From assembly GCF_000382885.1 (NCBI RefSeq), contig NZ_CAVK010000039.1:1-64000 (forward strand): a stretch of 64,000 nucleotides of DNA. The letters run 5' to 3'. The notes under the pieces are model-generated. The model did no database searches and had not been told where the DNA came from. It saw only the letters and a program-made list of their open reading frames with translations. Source of the stretch: Sphingobium indicum BiD32. GTDB lineage: Bacteria; Pseudomonadota; Alphaproteobacteria; Sphingomonadales; Sphingomonadaceae. Shown here one piece after another: positions 24,994 through 33,714 of the stretch (positions within the stretch are counted from its first letter, which is position 1; each line of letters begins with the position of its first letter). Position numbers and translations under genes: made by a program.

Positions 24994-26100
24994 TCAGCTA
25001 ATGTCGGCCAACCGCACCCAATGACGGGTTTGGCTGGACAGGCGGATCGCTTCCTGCAAGCGTTCGACCTCCAGCGCTTGGGCGAAATCGGGCGTGCCTT
25101 GGCCGCGTCCATGGATCGCTTCGACCATGGCGTGCATCGACAGCGCCATGGGGTAGCTGGGCTGGGGCTCGCTTTGCCAGTCGAGCGCAATGCCGGGAGT
25201 GCTTTTGTAGCTGTCGGAAATCGCGACCTCTTGCAGGTCGCCCCCCAGTTGGCCGCCGCGCAGAATGCAGTCGCGGGCCGTCGGGAAGGTTGGCGAAGAG
25301 GCGACCAGCCGCCCCTTGTCACCAAAGACATCGATCAGCCAGCCGTCGTGCAGCGTCATGCTCCAGCTAATCTGCATCTGCATCGTCAGGCCGCTGGCAA
25401 AGCGCAGGATGACGTTGGCGAAATCGGTGGTTTCGGGCGTGATGCTGTCGCCATCAGGAAAGCGCCATTCGCGCAATATCTGGCTGTTGTCGGCGACCAG
25501 TTCGGCGACCGGACCGAACAGATGGCGCAGCATGTAGAGCGCGTGGCTGCCATTATTGCGGACGGCCGAGACCCCCTGCCCACTTTGTGCGAACCAGTTA
25601 TAGGGGAATTGCTTGTTTGGACTGTTGAACAACGACAGGTTGAAATGGCAGGTGCCGCCCAATGGTCTGCCGATAAAATCGGCGTCGAGCATCGCCTTCA
25701 TTTGGGCATGGGCTGGCAGCCACTGCGCGAAGGCATCGACCACGCCAATGCTGGTCCCGGCACACCATGCGGCGTCAATCGCCTTGGCCCCGGTCCAGTC
25801 GGCGGCGTGGGGGCTGGCATTGTAGACATGTTTGCCATTGGCGAGCGCGGCCAGCACCATCGGCAGGCGGACGCTGGGCCGGGTGCCCAGATCGACGATA
25901 TCGATATCCGGGTCGGCGCACATTTCGGCCACGTTCCAGAAGGCGCGCGGCAGGTTCAGCCGTTCGGCGGCGGCGCGGGCGGTTTCTTCGCGCGAAGTGC
26001 AGATCGCGGTGACCTCGACACCGGGAATGGCGCGCCAGGCGGGCAGATGGGCAAAAGCTCCCCAAGCGGCGCTGACGATGCCGACGCGCAGCGGTCTCAT
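24994..26100 (-). CDS. Gfo/Idh/MocA family oxidoreductase
   Basis: A 368-residue protein with an N-terminal Rossmann domain (VGIVSAAWGAFAHLPAW, residues 6-22) and a C-terminal GFO_IDH_MocA sheet domain. In typical sugar or inositol dehydrogenases the cofactor domain ends with EKP; here the matching place reads HVYNASPHAADW, so the usual lysine is missing and the activity may differ. Its start overlaps the stop of the lipoyl protein gene by four bases. A carbohydrate-type dehydrogenase in an acyl-CoA catabolic setting is unusual and its substrate is unknown. Confidence 0.85.
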   Translation of the reverse strand: MRPLRVGIVSAAWGAFAHLPAWRAIPGVEVTAICTSREETARAAAERLNLPRAFWNVAEMCADPDIDIVDLGTRPSVRLPMVLAALANGKHVYNASPHAADWTGAKAIDAAWCAGTSIGVVDAFAQWLPAHAQMKAMLDADFIGRPLGGTCHFNLSLFNSPNKQFPYNWFAQSGQGVSAVRNNGSHALYMLRHLFGPVAELVADNSQILREWRFPDGDSITPETTDFANVILRFASGLTMQMQISWSMTLHDGWLIDVFGDKGRLVASSPTFPTARDCILRGGQLGGDLQEVAISDSYKSTPGIALDWQSEPQPSYPMALSMHAMVEAIHGRGQGTPDFAQALEVERLQEAIRLSSQTRHWVRLADIS

Positions 26101-26327
26101 TCGATCGTGCCGAGGACCGTGCCGACCTCATAGGTTTCGCCGGGCTGGGCGATGATGCGCAGCGTGCCGCTGGCAGGCGATTCCACCTCGTTGGCCGACT
26201 TGTCGGCTTCGAGCAGATAGAGCGGCTGGCCCTCTTCGACCTGCGCGCCATCTTCGGCCAGCCATTCCGCAATCTGGGCCTCGGTCATCGAAAAGCCGAT
26301 CTTGGGCAGCAATATGTCGGTCGCCAT
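26097..26327 (-). CDS. Stand-alone biotin/lipoyl-binding domain protein
   Basis: A 76-residue protein that is a complete lipoyl domain and nothing else: DILLPKIGFSM, EWLAEDGAQVEEGQPL, then the hairpin EADKSANEV with the lipoylatable Lys43, and PASGTLRI. In 2-oxoacid dehydrogenases this domain is fused to the E2 core, which is absent here. The stop overlaps the start of the Gfo/Idh gene (ATGA), so the two are made together. It may swing an acyl or reduced group for an unidentified partner enzyme. A biotinyl carrier role is less likely because the residue before Lys is Asp, not Met. The 123 bases upstream hold nothing I can recognise. Confidence 0.85.
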   Translation of the reverse strand: MATDILLPKIGFSMTEAQIAEWLAEDGAQVEEGQPLYLLEADKSANEVESPASGTLRIIAQPGETYEVGTVLGTIE

Positions 26328-26450
26328 GGTCTTATTCCCTCATGCAAATGCGAAAATCTCTTGGCATCCGTCATGCCCGCTCCGGCGACGGTGCGGCAAT
26401 GCGCAGGGGCGATGATCCGGCCAATATCGTTGCCGCGATAGCCCCGGAGA

Positions 26451-27104
26451 TCAGTAACCGCGACTGTCGGTCCAGTCCTCGGTCTCGCCGGGCTTGTACG
26501 TCTTGCCGGGGGTTTTGCCCGATGCCGTCCTGAGGTCGAAACCGATCGGGTCCGCGCCACCCTCGATCCCGACGCCGAAGGAGGAGAGCGCCCAGCTGGT
26601 CATGACATAATGGCCGATGGAGAAAACCAGATCCATCTGCTGCTGCTTGGTGAAATGGCGGCCCAGCACCGCCCAGTTGGCGTCGCTGATCGTGCCGTCG
26701 GCCATGAGTTCACCGACCGAGCGCAGCACAGCATCATCGGCCTCGTCCCAATTGCCGCCCGCTGGATAGTCGCGGATCGCGGCGATATCCTCTAGGGTCA
26801 GGCCGGCGTTCAGTGCGTAGCCGACATGATTATGCCATTCATAGGCGGACTTCACCAACCAGGCGACGCGCAGGATCAGCAGTTCCAGATGCCTGGTCGA
26901 CAGTGAGTTGGACATAAGCAGATGCTTGCCCCAGATATTATAGACCTTGCCCAGACCAGGATGGTTGGCCATAACCATTAACACATTGGTTTTAGAGCCT
27001 TCTTCCCAGGAATTTGGCTCGCCCCAATAGGAAAACACCTCACGCGCATCGTCGGTCCATTCCGTGCGCGGCAGCGGGAGGATGCGGGGTTTGATGTCGG
27101 TCAT
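26451..27104 (-). CDS. Carboxymuconolactone decarboxylase family protein
   Basis: A 217-residue AhpD-like protein with the alpha-helical CMD fold: LILRVAWLVKSAYEWHNHVGYALNAGLTLEDI in the middle carries the conserved Glu-x-x-x-His pattern, without the CxxC of AhpD peroxidases (motif named in parts). Such proteins act as decarboxylases, hydrolases or dehalogenase-like enzymes on ring lactones, and many are uncharacterised. The start overlaps the stop of the acid phosphatase gene by four bases. The double-domain length and operon setting suggest a catabolic enzyme rather than stress defence. Confidence 0.85.
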   Translation of the reverse strand: MTDIKPRILPLPRTEWTDDAREVFSYWGEPNSWEEGSKTNVLMVMANHPGLGKVYNIWGKHLLMSNSLSTRHLELLILRVAWLVKSAYEWHNHVGYALNAGLTLEDIAAIRDYPAGGNWDEADDAVLRSVGELMADGTISDANWAVLGRHFTKQQQMDLVFSIGHYVMTSWALSSFGVGIEGGADPIGFDLRTASGKTPGKTYKPGETEDWTDSRGY

Positions 27105-27895
27105 GGTTGGGGTACTCCTTGGGTCAGCGCGGCGGCTTCAGCGTCGCAGCCGGTGGGTCTGGCCTTGGCGCGGGCGATATCCTTGCGCGCGGCCTTCATG
27201 TCTTTCTGGAATGCCGGATCGGCGTTGAGCCGGGCGAATACGACCGTGGCGGCAAGACGGCCCTCCTCGGTATCGCTGAGCCAATGGGCATTGCAGACGC
27301 GGCGGCTGTCGCCAAAAGCGCGGCCGCGCGCGACCAGCGCCGGGGCGAGATCGGGGTGCAACTGAGCCAGGATCAGCCCCCAGCCATAGCCGATGGCGCT
27401 GTGGCCGGACGGATAGGAGCCGTCCTTGCGCAGCATCGGTTCCCAGTCGGGAGTGCAGGTCGGCTGGCCGTTGACCATGAACGGGCGGGGGCGGGCGTAG
27501 CGATGCTTGATCGCGCTGGTGGACATGCCGAAATCGGCAAGGGTCCGGCGCAGCAGCCGATCGAGCCGGGGCGTCGTGTCAGGCCCGATCGCAACGCCCA
27601 GCGTGCAGGAGAAGGTCGCGGTTGCCTTGGGACCCAACAGATCGGCGTCGGCGGTCGCCAATGTCCAGCGCGGGCCGCCCTGCAACGCAAGCGCGGCTTT
27701 CGCCCCTTCATCATCGCGGGCCTGCGCGGCGGAGCCGGGTGCGGGTGGCGGCGGGGCGACATTGTCCGGCAGCGGCCCGTTCTTGAGATAGCCCGTGCCG
27801 AGCCGCGACATGCCGGGCGCCGCCGCCTGGGGTTGGGCCGCCATGCAGGGGAGTGCGATTGAGACGAGGCATAGGGTGATGAGATGCGCTTTCAT
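27101..27895 (-). CDS. Periplasmic class A acid phosphatase (PAP2 superfamily)
   Basis: A 264-residue protein with a signal peptide (LITLCLVSIALPCMAAQ). It carries the three-part signature of class A non-specific acid phosphatases and PAP2 enzymes: KHRYARPRP, YPSGHS and GDSRRVCNAHWLSD, giving the catalytic histidines, arginines and aspartate. It removes phosphate from small organic esters in the periplasm. ATG 27895 is at the signal peptide; a longer frame to 28069 lies inside the next gene and is not coding. Its role in a catabolic operon is unclear; perhaps it frees a phosphorylated substrate before import. Confidence 0.9.
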   Translation of the reverse strand: MKAHLITLCLVSIALPCMAAQPQAAAPGMSRLGTGYLKNGPLPDNVAPPPPAPGSAAQARDDEGAKAALALQGGPRWTLATADADLLGPKATATFSCTLGVAIGPDTTPRLDRLLRRTLADFGMSTSAIKHRYARPRPFMVNGQPTCTPDWEPMLRKDGSYPSGHSAIGYGWGLILAQLHPDLAPALVARGRAFGDSRRVCNAHWLSDTEEGRLAATVVFARLNADPAFQKDMKAARKDIARAKARPTGCDAEAAALTQGVPQP

Positions 27896-27899
27896 GATC

Positions 27900-28202
27900 C
27901 TAGAGTCCTTCGACCAGCAACGCGCGATACGGTGCCCCCTTCTGCCGCAACAGCGCGGATTGCTGATATTCCGGGCTGTTATACCAGGCCCGCGCCTTGT
28001 CTGCGTCCGGGAACTCCAGGATGACGATACCTTCCGGCCCCTCCCCTTCCAGCGTTTCGAGTGCGCCATAGACGGTAAGGGGTTTCAACCCATAATCGGC
28101 CACGAAACGCCCGGCATGGCTGCGGTTCATGCCGCTATAGGCGTCCATCGCCGCCTGATCGGTGACCGGGCCTTCGCGGGTGAAGATCATATAGGCTGGC
28201 AT
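27900..28202 (-). CDS. DUF1330 family protein
   Basis: A 100-residue protein of the dimeric alpha-beta barrel superfamily, DUF1330. Typical features are MPAYMIFTREGPVTD at the start and LEFPDADKARAWYNSPEYQ near residue 70, followed by a basic stretch. No enzymatic function is established for the family, though structural relatives act as small monooxygenases or dehydratases. It sits in a minus-strand run behind an MFS transporter and before the acid phosphatase. Confidence 0.88.
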   Translation of the reverse strand: MPAYMIFTREGPVTDQAAMDAYSGMNRSHAGRFVADYGLKPLTVYGALETLEGEGPEGIVILEFPDADKARAWYNSPEYQQSALLRQKGAPYRALLVEGL

Positions 28203-28214
28203 CGCGTGTCCCTC

Positions 28215-29549
28215 TCAATGTATCGCATGGTTGATCGCCGCACCGTTCCAGCCACCGGCCGCCGCGAAATCGGTGCGGCAGGAGTGGCTGGCGATCCAGG
28301 CCAGGATGGTGCTGGGGACGCCCACCAGCAACGCCCAGCGCATCGCCATGCCCAGCGAATCCTCGCCATAGATGGGGCGCAATATATCGCTGAGCCAGCC
28401 AACCAGCACTGGCCCACCGCCAAGGCCGATGACCTGGATCGATACCATCAGCACGGCGATGGCGGTCGCACGGGAGCGCGACGGGACGAGGCCTGCCACC
28501 ACCGCCATCAGCGGCGCGGCAGACAGGCCACCGATCAGCATGTTGAGACCATAAAGCGGGAATACACGGTCGGCAGAGCCGGTCAGGATCAGCCAGCCAA
28601 TGCCGGTGGCCATCGCGCCGCTGATCATCAGTATCCAGACATACCAGCGCATGTCGCGACGGCCCAGGAAGTCGGCCAGCGGCCCGCCGACCGTATGGCC
28701 GATCGCTGACCCGAAGAAGAGCGCGCCGCCCATTTGCAACCCAGCTTCATTGGCGGGCATTCCATGGGTCCGCTCCATGAAGGCGGGTGCCCAGCTGATA
28801 AAGCCCATGGTCAGCAAGGCGTTGAGCGAGGCAGCAAGGATCAGCGGGGGCAGCGTGCGAATCGCCATGAGTTCGCGGGCGGTCTGAAGGAAGGAGATGG
28901 CCGGTCCCTTCGCAGCAGGTGCACCATCGGCAAGACCCGCGCGGGTATCGCGCAGGGTGAACCAGACAATGGGAGCGAGGATGAAGCCGGGGATGCTGGC
29001 GAAGATCAGCGTGTTGCGCCAGCCATATTCCTGCACCGCCCAGCCGCCCACCGCCGGACCAAGGAAGGTGCCGAGCGACGCGCCGAGCAGGAAGATCGAC
29101 AGCGCCGTCGCCCGCTGGCGGATAGGAAAAAGGTCGGCGATCCATGCCTGGGATGGCGGTGTAAAGCCGCCTTCGCCAAGGCCAATGCCAGCCCGACCGA
29201 TCAGCAGCACCCAGAAGCTTTTGGCCGCGCCGCAGACGATGATCGCCGCGCTCCAGACGGTGGCGGCGATTGCGACGATCTTGCGCTTCGACCAGCGATC
29301 AGCCAGCCGCGCCAGCGGGATGATCGCCAATATATAGACGATGGCGATGATCATGTCCTTGACCATGCCGATTGCAGCATCCGACAGACCCAGTTCGCGG
29401 CGGATCGGTTCGACCATCACCACCATCAGATAGCGTTCGCCCTGCACGGACGCCGACACCAGGACCATGATGAAGAGAAACCAGGACCGGTAGGCCATGC
29501 TCGGCAGCGCCTCTGACAGCGCGGGCGGGCGTGGTTCGATGTCGGCCAT
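28215..29549 (-). CDS. MFS transporter (spinster-like)
   Basis: A 444-residue major facilitator with about twelve helices. Features of the spinster-like group are a conserved early segment RYLMVVMVEPIRRELGLSD, the loop PLARLADRWSKRKI and GLGEGGFTPPSQAWIADLF. In sphingomonads such carriers commonly lie in steroid, terpenoid or aromatic catabolic clusters, but direction and substrate are not known. The ATG 29549 has GAGGAA just upstream. The SDR gene stop is 34 bases before it, so SDR, MFS, DUF1330, phosphatase and CMD likely form one operon. Confidence 0.88.
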   Translation of the reverse strand: MADIEPRPPALSEALPSMAYRSWFLFIMVLVSASVQGERYLMVVMVEPIRRELGLSDAAIGMVKDMIIAIVYILAIIPLARLADRWSKRKIVAIAATVWSAAIIVCGAAKSFWVLLIGRAGIGLGEGGFTPPSQAWIADLFPIRQRATALSIFLLGASLGTFLGPAVGGWAVQEYGWRNTLIFASIPGFILAPIVWFTLRDTRAGLADGAPAAKGPAISFLQTARELMAIRTLPPLILAASLNALLTMGFISWAPAFMERTHGMPANEAGLQMGGALFFGSAIGHTVGGPLADFLGRRDMRWYVWILMISGAMATGIGWLILTGSADRVFPLYGLNMLIGGLSAAPLMAVVAGLVPSRSRATAIAVLMVSIQVIGLGGGPVLVGWLSDILRPIYGEDSLGMAMRWALLVGVPSTILAWIASHSCRTDFAAAGGWNGAAINHAIH

Positions 29550-29583
29550 ATATTTCCTCGCCTCTTAATCTGTCGGGGTCGGC

Positions 29584-30339
29584 CTACATCGCCGCCGTGT
29601 CGGCGGTCGGGCGGATCAGGATTTGCGACACGTTCGCCCGCGCGGGCAATGAGGTGATGAAAAGGATCGCTTGCGCGATGTCGTCTGGCTGCATCGCTGT
29701 GTCCTTGCCGACATGGTCGGTCATCGCCGCGCGCATCGCCGGATCGCTGATGCCGCCTGCGACTTCGGTGGCGGTCGCCCCCGGCTCCACGATCGACACC
29801 CGGATGCCCGCCCCACCCACTTCCTGACGCAGGCTTTCGGTCAGGCCGGTGAGGCCGAACTTGCTGGTCGAATAGGGACCAAACAGCCCCGCCGCGCGCC
29901 GTCCGGCGGTGGAGGAGATGTTGATGATGTCGCCGCCGCCCTGGGTCTTCATTGGGCCGATCGCCGCCTTGCAGGTGTAGAGCGTGCCAAACAGATTGAT
30001 GTCGATCACGCGGCGCCATTCGTCGAGCGACAGGCTTTCAACCCCGCCGGCCTGGATGACGCCGGCGGAATTGACGAGGATGTCGATGCGGCCAAGCTGA
30101 TCGATGGTGTCGATGACGGCACGGGTCGCCTCCGCCTCGACCGCGGCGTCGCCGGGCAGCGCGATTGCCTTACCGCCTGCTGCGTGAATATGATCGACCA
30201 GTGCGCGGAGGCGATCGACGCGCCGCGCTGACAGCGCTACCGCTGCCCCGGCACCCGCCAGAGCCAGTGCAGCCGCCTCGCCTATGCCCGATGACGCACC
30301 GGTCACCAGCGCGACCTTTCCTGCAAGGCAGCCTGCCAT
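29584..30339 (-). CDS. SDR family oxidoreductase
   Basis: A 251-residue classical SDR: TGASSGIG at residues 12-19, ARR after beta-2 suggesting NADP, LVNSAGV in place of NNAG, and catalytic Ser, Tyr and Lys in ISSTAGRRAAGLFGPYSTSK. ATG 30339 is chosen because AGAGGAG lies five bases upstream; a longer frame to 30543 has no ribosome site. It heads the minus-strand operon leading to the spinster-like transporter. Substrate unknown. The 226 bases to the divergent MFS gene at 30566 contain both promoters, but I see no clear operator. Confidence 0.88.
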   Translation of the reverse strand: MAGCLAGKVALVTGASSGIGEAAALALAGAGAAVALSARRVDRLRALVDHIHAAGGKAIALPGDAAVEAEATRAVIDTIDQLGRIDILVNSAGVIQAGGVESLSLDEWRRVIDINLFGTLYTCKAAIGPMKTQGGGDIINISSTAGRRAAGLFGPYSTSKFGLTGLTESLRQEVGGAGIRVSIVEPGATATEVAGGISDPAMRAAMTDHVGKDTAMQPDDIAQAILFITSLPARANVSQILIRPTADTAAM

Positions 30340-30565
30340 GTCCGCTCCTCTTATGCCTGTTACGGCCATGATCGCCCGAAGGCGCATCGCCGCACAAGGC
30401 GGGCAGGCGACATATCGCTCTGGCGGCCAGACGGGCGGCAATGATCCGGCTGGCATGCCGCGTGACCATGATAGCGCGGGGGCGATTTGCCTGGCGCGGC
30501 CCGACATGGCAGCCAGTCTGCGCCTGAACAGCCTGAGAAGCATGGCATCATAACAGGAGATGAGG

Positions 30566-31783
30566 ATGGGATCGGCCTATTGGGGCGAATTGCGGACGCA
30601 TTGGCGTCCGTTGCTTGCCGCGACCATGGGACTGGGGTTCGGCATAGGCCTGTCCGCCTATACGATGGGCCTGTTTGCGCCCAAGCTGATCGCCGAATTT
30701 GGTTGGCCAAAATCGCAATTCGCGCTGCTGGGCAGTTTCGGGCTGCTGATGTTGATCGCGCAGCCGATCACCGGGCGGTTGACCGACCGGTTCGGCGTGC
30801 GCGCCGTTTCCGCCGTGGGCGTTCTGGCAGGGCCGAGTGCCTATATCGCCTTTGCAATGCAGCCCGGCAGCATTCGCGCCTTCTTTGCCATTGCGGTCTT
30901 GCAGATCATGGTCGGCACGTTGACCACATCACCCGTATATACAAGGATCGTGGCGGAGCGGTTCGAGCGGGCGCGCGGGCTGGCCTTTTCCATCGTGATG
31001 ACCGGGCCGCCGCTGGTGGGTGCGGTGATCGCGCCGCTGCTGGGCAGGTTCATCGAGAGCGAGGGGTGGCGCAACGGCTATCTGCTGATGGGCGGGGTCA
31101 CGATGATATTCGGCCTGATCGCCGTGCTGATGACGCCGCCGCATATCGGCGTGCATCAGGACGCGGACATGCCGGTCGAACCCAAAAGGGGCTATGGCGT
31201 GATCATGCGCAATCCGGCCTTCTGGGTGCTGATCGTCGGCATGATATTGGTGAATATCCCGCAGGGGCTGCTGTCGTCGCAGTTGAAACTGGTGCTGATG
31301 GATAGCGGCGCGCAGTCGCAGACGGCGACCTGGCTGATTTCCGTTTTTGCGATCGGGGTGATGGTCGGCCGCTTTGCCTGCGGCCTGTCGCTAGACCGGA
31401 TGGAGCCGCATCTGGTTGCGGCGCTGACCCTATCAATGCCGGCGATCGGCATGATCCTGATGGCGTCGCCCTTTGACAGCACCATCGTGCTGGCGCTGTC
31501 GGTAGCAATGATGGGGCTGGCGCAAGGGGCAGAGGGCGATATCGCGGCCTATCTCGTGTCGCGACGTTTCGGGTTGAGTGTGTTCAGTCTGGTCATGGGG
31601 CTGGTCGGCGCGTCGATCGCGGGCGGGGCGGCGCTGGGGTCGCTGACGCTGAGTTACACGCTGCGCCTGTGGGGCAGTTATGCGCCCTTCCTGATGATCG
31701 GTGCCTGCGTCACGATCATGGGAGCGGCACTGTTCCTGACATTGGGACATGGTTCCCGCAAGATGGAGGCCGTGCGCACATGA
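30566..31783 (+). CDS. MFS transporter
   Basis: A 405-residue transporter with twelve predicted helices. The N-terminal half has GLSAYTMGLFAPKLIAEFGW and GRLTDRFGVRAVSAVGV, as in oxalate/formate-type and monocarboxylate-type carriers; it likely moves an organic acid. ATG 30566 is chosen over ATG 30560 because AGGAG lies six bases upstream of it and abuts the earlier one. Its stop overlaps the next SDR start (ATGA). Divergent from the SDR at 29584, which would allow joint control of two transport-plus-SDR units. Confidence 0.87.
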   Translation: MGSAYWGELRTHWRPLLAATMGLGFGIGLSAYTMGLFAPKLIAEFGWPKSQFALLGSFGLLMLIAQPITGRLTDRFGVRAVSAVGVLAGPSAYIAFAMQPGSIRAFFAIAVLQIMVGTLTTSPVYTRIVAERFERARGLAFSIVMTGPPLVGAVIAPLLGRFIESEGWRNGYLLMGGVTMIFGLIAVLMTPPHIGVHQDADMPVEPKRGYGVIMRNPAFWVLIVGMILVNIPQGLLSSQLKLVLMDSGAQSQTATWLISVFAIGVMVGRFACGLSLDRMEPHLVAALTLSMPAIGMILMASPFDSTIVLALSVAMMGLAQGAEGDIAAYLVSRRFGLSVFSLVMGLVGASIAGGAALGSLTLSYTLRLWGSYAPFLMIGACVTIMGAALFLTLGHGSRKMEAVRT

Positions 31784-32643
31784 AGAGCCGTGTGAAAGTC
31801 GCTGTCGTCACGGGCGCGAGTGCGGGTGTCGGCAAGGAGGCGGCACGCGCGCTGCTGCAACAGGGGTGGCGGGTGATCGGCGTCGGGCGCGATCCGGCGC
31901 GCTGCGCGGCAGCAGAGGCCGAACTGACCGCCCTGCCCGGCGCGGATTTCACCATGATCCGGGCGGACATGGCGCTGCTGGTGGAAACCGCGCGGGCGGC
32001 GCGCGAAATCGCAGCGCTTGCGCCGGAGATTGACGCGCTGCTCAACAATGCGGGCGGGGTGATGGCACAGCGGATCATCACTGCCGAGGGGCATGAGGCG
32101 ACCTTTGCGTCCAATCACCTCGCGCCGTTCCTGCTGACGCAGATATTGCTGCCCAATTTGCTGGCGGCAGCGGCACAATCGGCACCCGGTTCGGTGCGGG
32201 TGGCGGCGGTGTCGTCCACCGGCCATGAACATTGTGCCGGGATTGTATGGGACGACCTTATATTCACGGAGGGCTTTGTCGGTGGCGCGGCCTATTGCCA
32301 TGCCAAACTGGCCAATATTCTGTTCATCCGCGAACTGGCGCGGCGGCTGGACGGCACGGGTGTCGTCGCCCATGCGATGCACCCCGGTATAGTGGCGAGC
32401 AATTTCGCCAGCCACTGCGACGCGGCGATGCAAGCCTATATGGAGTCGATCGCCGACCGGGCGCTGACCCCGGCGCAAGCGGCAGAGACGCTGGTATGGC
32501 TGGCGAGCGATCCGGCACCGGGCCAGTCGAGCGGCGGCTATCATTATATGCGCGAAGCCGTGCCCTGTTCGGCGGCGGCACAGGACGATGCGGCCGCCGC
32601 GCGATTGTGGCAGGTGAGCGAGGCGCTAGTGGCGGGATACTGA
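31780..32643 (+). CDS. SDR family oxidoreductase
   Basis: A 287-residue SDR of the retinol dehydrogenase/protochlorophyllide-type group: TGASAGVGKEAARALL near residue 11, GRDP after beta-2, LLNNAGGV, and AYCHAKLANILF with the catalytic Tyr and Lys. It is longer than classical SDRs, as expected for this group. Its start overlaps the MFS stop by four bases. Substrate unknown; the coupling suggests it handles what the carrier brings in. Convergent with the DapB-like gene. Confidence 0.87.
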   Translation: MKSRVKVAVVTGASAGVGKEAARALLQQGWRVIGVGRDPARCAAAEAELTALPGADFTMIRADMALLVETARAAREIAALAPEIDALLNNAGGVMAQRIITAEGHEATFASNHLAPFLLTQILLPNLLAAAAQSAPGSVRVAAVSSTGHEHCAGIVWDDLIFTEGFVGGAAYCHAKLANILFIRELARRLDGTGVVAHAMHPGIVASNFASHCDAAMQAYMESIADRALTPAQAAETLVWLASDPAPGQSSGGYHYMREAVPCSAAAQDDAAAARLWQVSEALVAGY

Positions 32644-32655
32644 TCCCGCCGCCAG

Positions 32656-33696
32656 TCATAATTGCGCGATCACCTGTGGCATGTCCGCCGTGGTGCGGAT
32701 ACCGGGCAGGGCGTCGCACACTGCTGCAACAGCATTGACCGCGCGATGGGCGGTCAGGCCGGGGGTGAAGGCGGCATAATCTTCCGGCGCGACCGGGAAG
32801 CGGATGTCCACTTCCACCGGCGTGTCGCCCTCCACCCGAACGCGCCAGCCGGATTCGCGCAGGCGCCAGTCGGGCTGGTCGATTTCGCGGCTGCAATACC
32901 AGTTGGCGCGGAAGCGCAGTACCGGCTTGCCATTTCGCATTCCCGACACGGTGATGCGCTGGGCGGCGACCGTGCCGGCCGGGATGATGCCCGCCGCAAT
33001 CACGATGTCGCGGGTCGCCGCGCCCATTTCGCCGACCACGTCCCAGCTATCGATGACGATCCCCGCCGCATCCGCCAACTGGGCCAGTGATCCGGCAAAG
33101 TCGCTTTTCACATGCTCGAGCTGGCGCGGGTCGAAAGCACTGGGCGCGCGACCGAAACCCATGATGTTGAACAAGAGATCGGGCGAATTGCGGCTCGAAA
33201 CGTCGCCATATTCGTCGATCGTCAGGCAATCGAGCCGACGCGAAAGGGAGAGCAGCGGGATCGGCAGGGCTTCGGTCACGAAACCCGGACTGGAGCCGGT
33301 GCTGTAAATGGAGCTGTTGCCGGTGCGACAGGCCGCCTCGATCCGGTCGCGCATGGCGGCGTCCATTGAGGGCGGGTGGTGAAAGTCGCCACGGGTCGTG
33401 ACGACATTCTTGCCCGATGCGAGCAGGCGGCACAGTTCGTCGATGTCGGTGCCCTGCCGCATATAGAGGACGCAATCGGCGTCCATCGCGACCAGATCAT
33501 CGATCGATCCCGTGGCGATGACGCCGCAGGGCGCCAACCCGGCAAGGTCGCCCGCATCCTTGCCCCGCTTGTCGTCGGAACTGACCCATAGGCCGACAAG
33601 GTCGAGCGCGGGATGCTCGATCACGGTGCGCAGCGCGCGGGAACCGACATTGCCGGTCGCCCACTGGATGACGCGATATCGCCTCTTGCCTGTCAT
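32656..33696 (-). CDS. DapB-like NAD(P)H-dependent amine dehydrogenase family protein
   Basis: A 346-residue protein with an N-terminal dihydrodipicolinate-reductase-type Rossmann domain, VIQWATGNVGSRALR at residues 9-23, and a large C-terminal domain. Length and pattern match the group annotated as NAD(P)-dependent amine dehydrogenases, common in actinobacteria and sphingomonads, rather than true DapB (about 270 residues). The motif SSIYSTGSSPGFVTEALPI is typical. Substrates are largely unknown. It starts 18 bases after the MFS_3 carrier stop, so the two are co-transcribed. Confidence 0.83.
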   Translation of the reverse strand: MTGKRRYRVIQWATGNVGSRALRTVIEHPALDLVGLWVSSDDKRGKDAGDLAGLAPCGVIATGSIDDLVAMDADCVLYMRQGTDIDELCRLLASGKNVVTTRGDFHHPPSMDAAMRDRIEAACRTGNSSIYSTGSSPGFVTEALPIPLLSLSRRLDCLTIDEYGDVSSRNSPDLLFNIMGFGRAPSAFDPRQLEHVKSDFAGSLAQLADAAGIVIDSWDVVGEMGAATRDIVIAAGIIPAGTVAAQRITVSGMRNGKPVLRFRANWYCSREIDQPDWRLRESGWRVRVEGDTPVEVDIRFPVAPEDYAAFTPGLTAHRAVNAVAAVCDALPGIRTTADMPQVIAQL

Positions 33697-33714
33697 TGCC
33701 TCTCCTTCCGGGCA

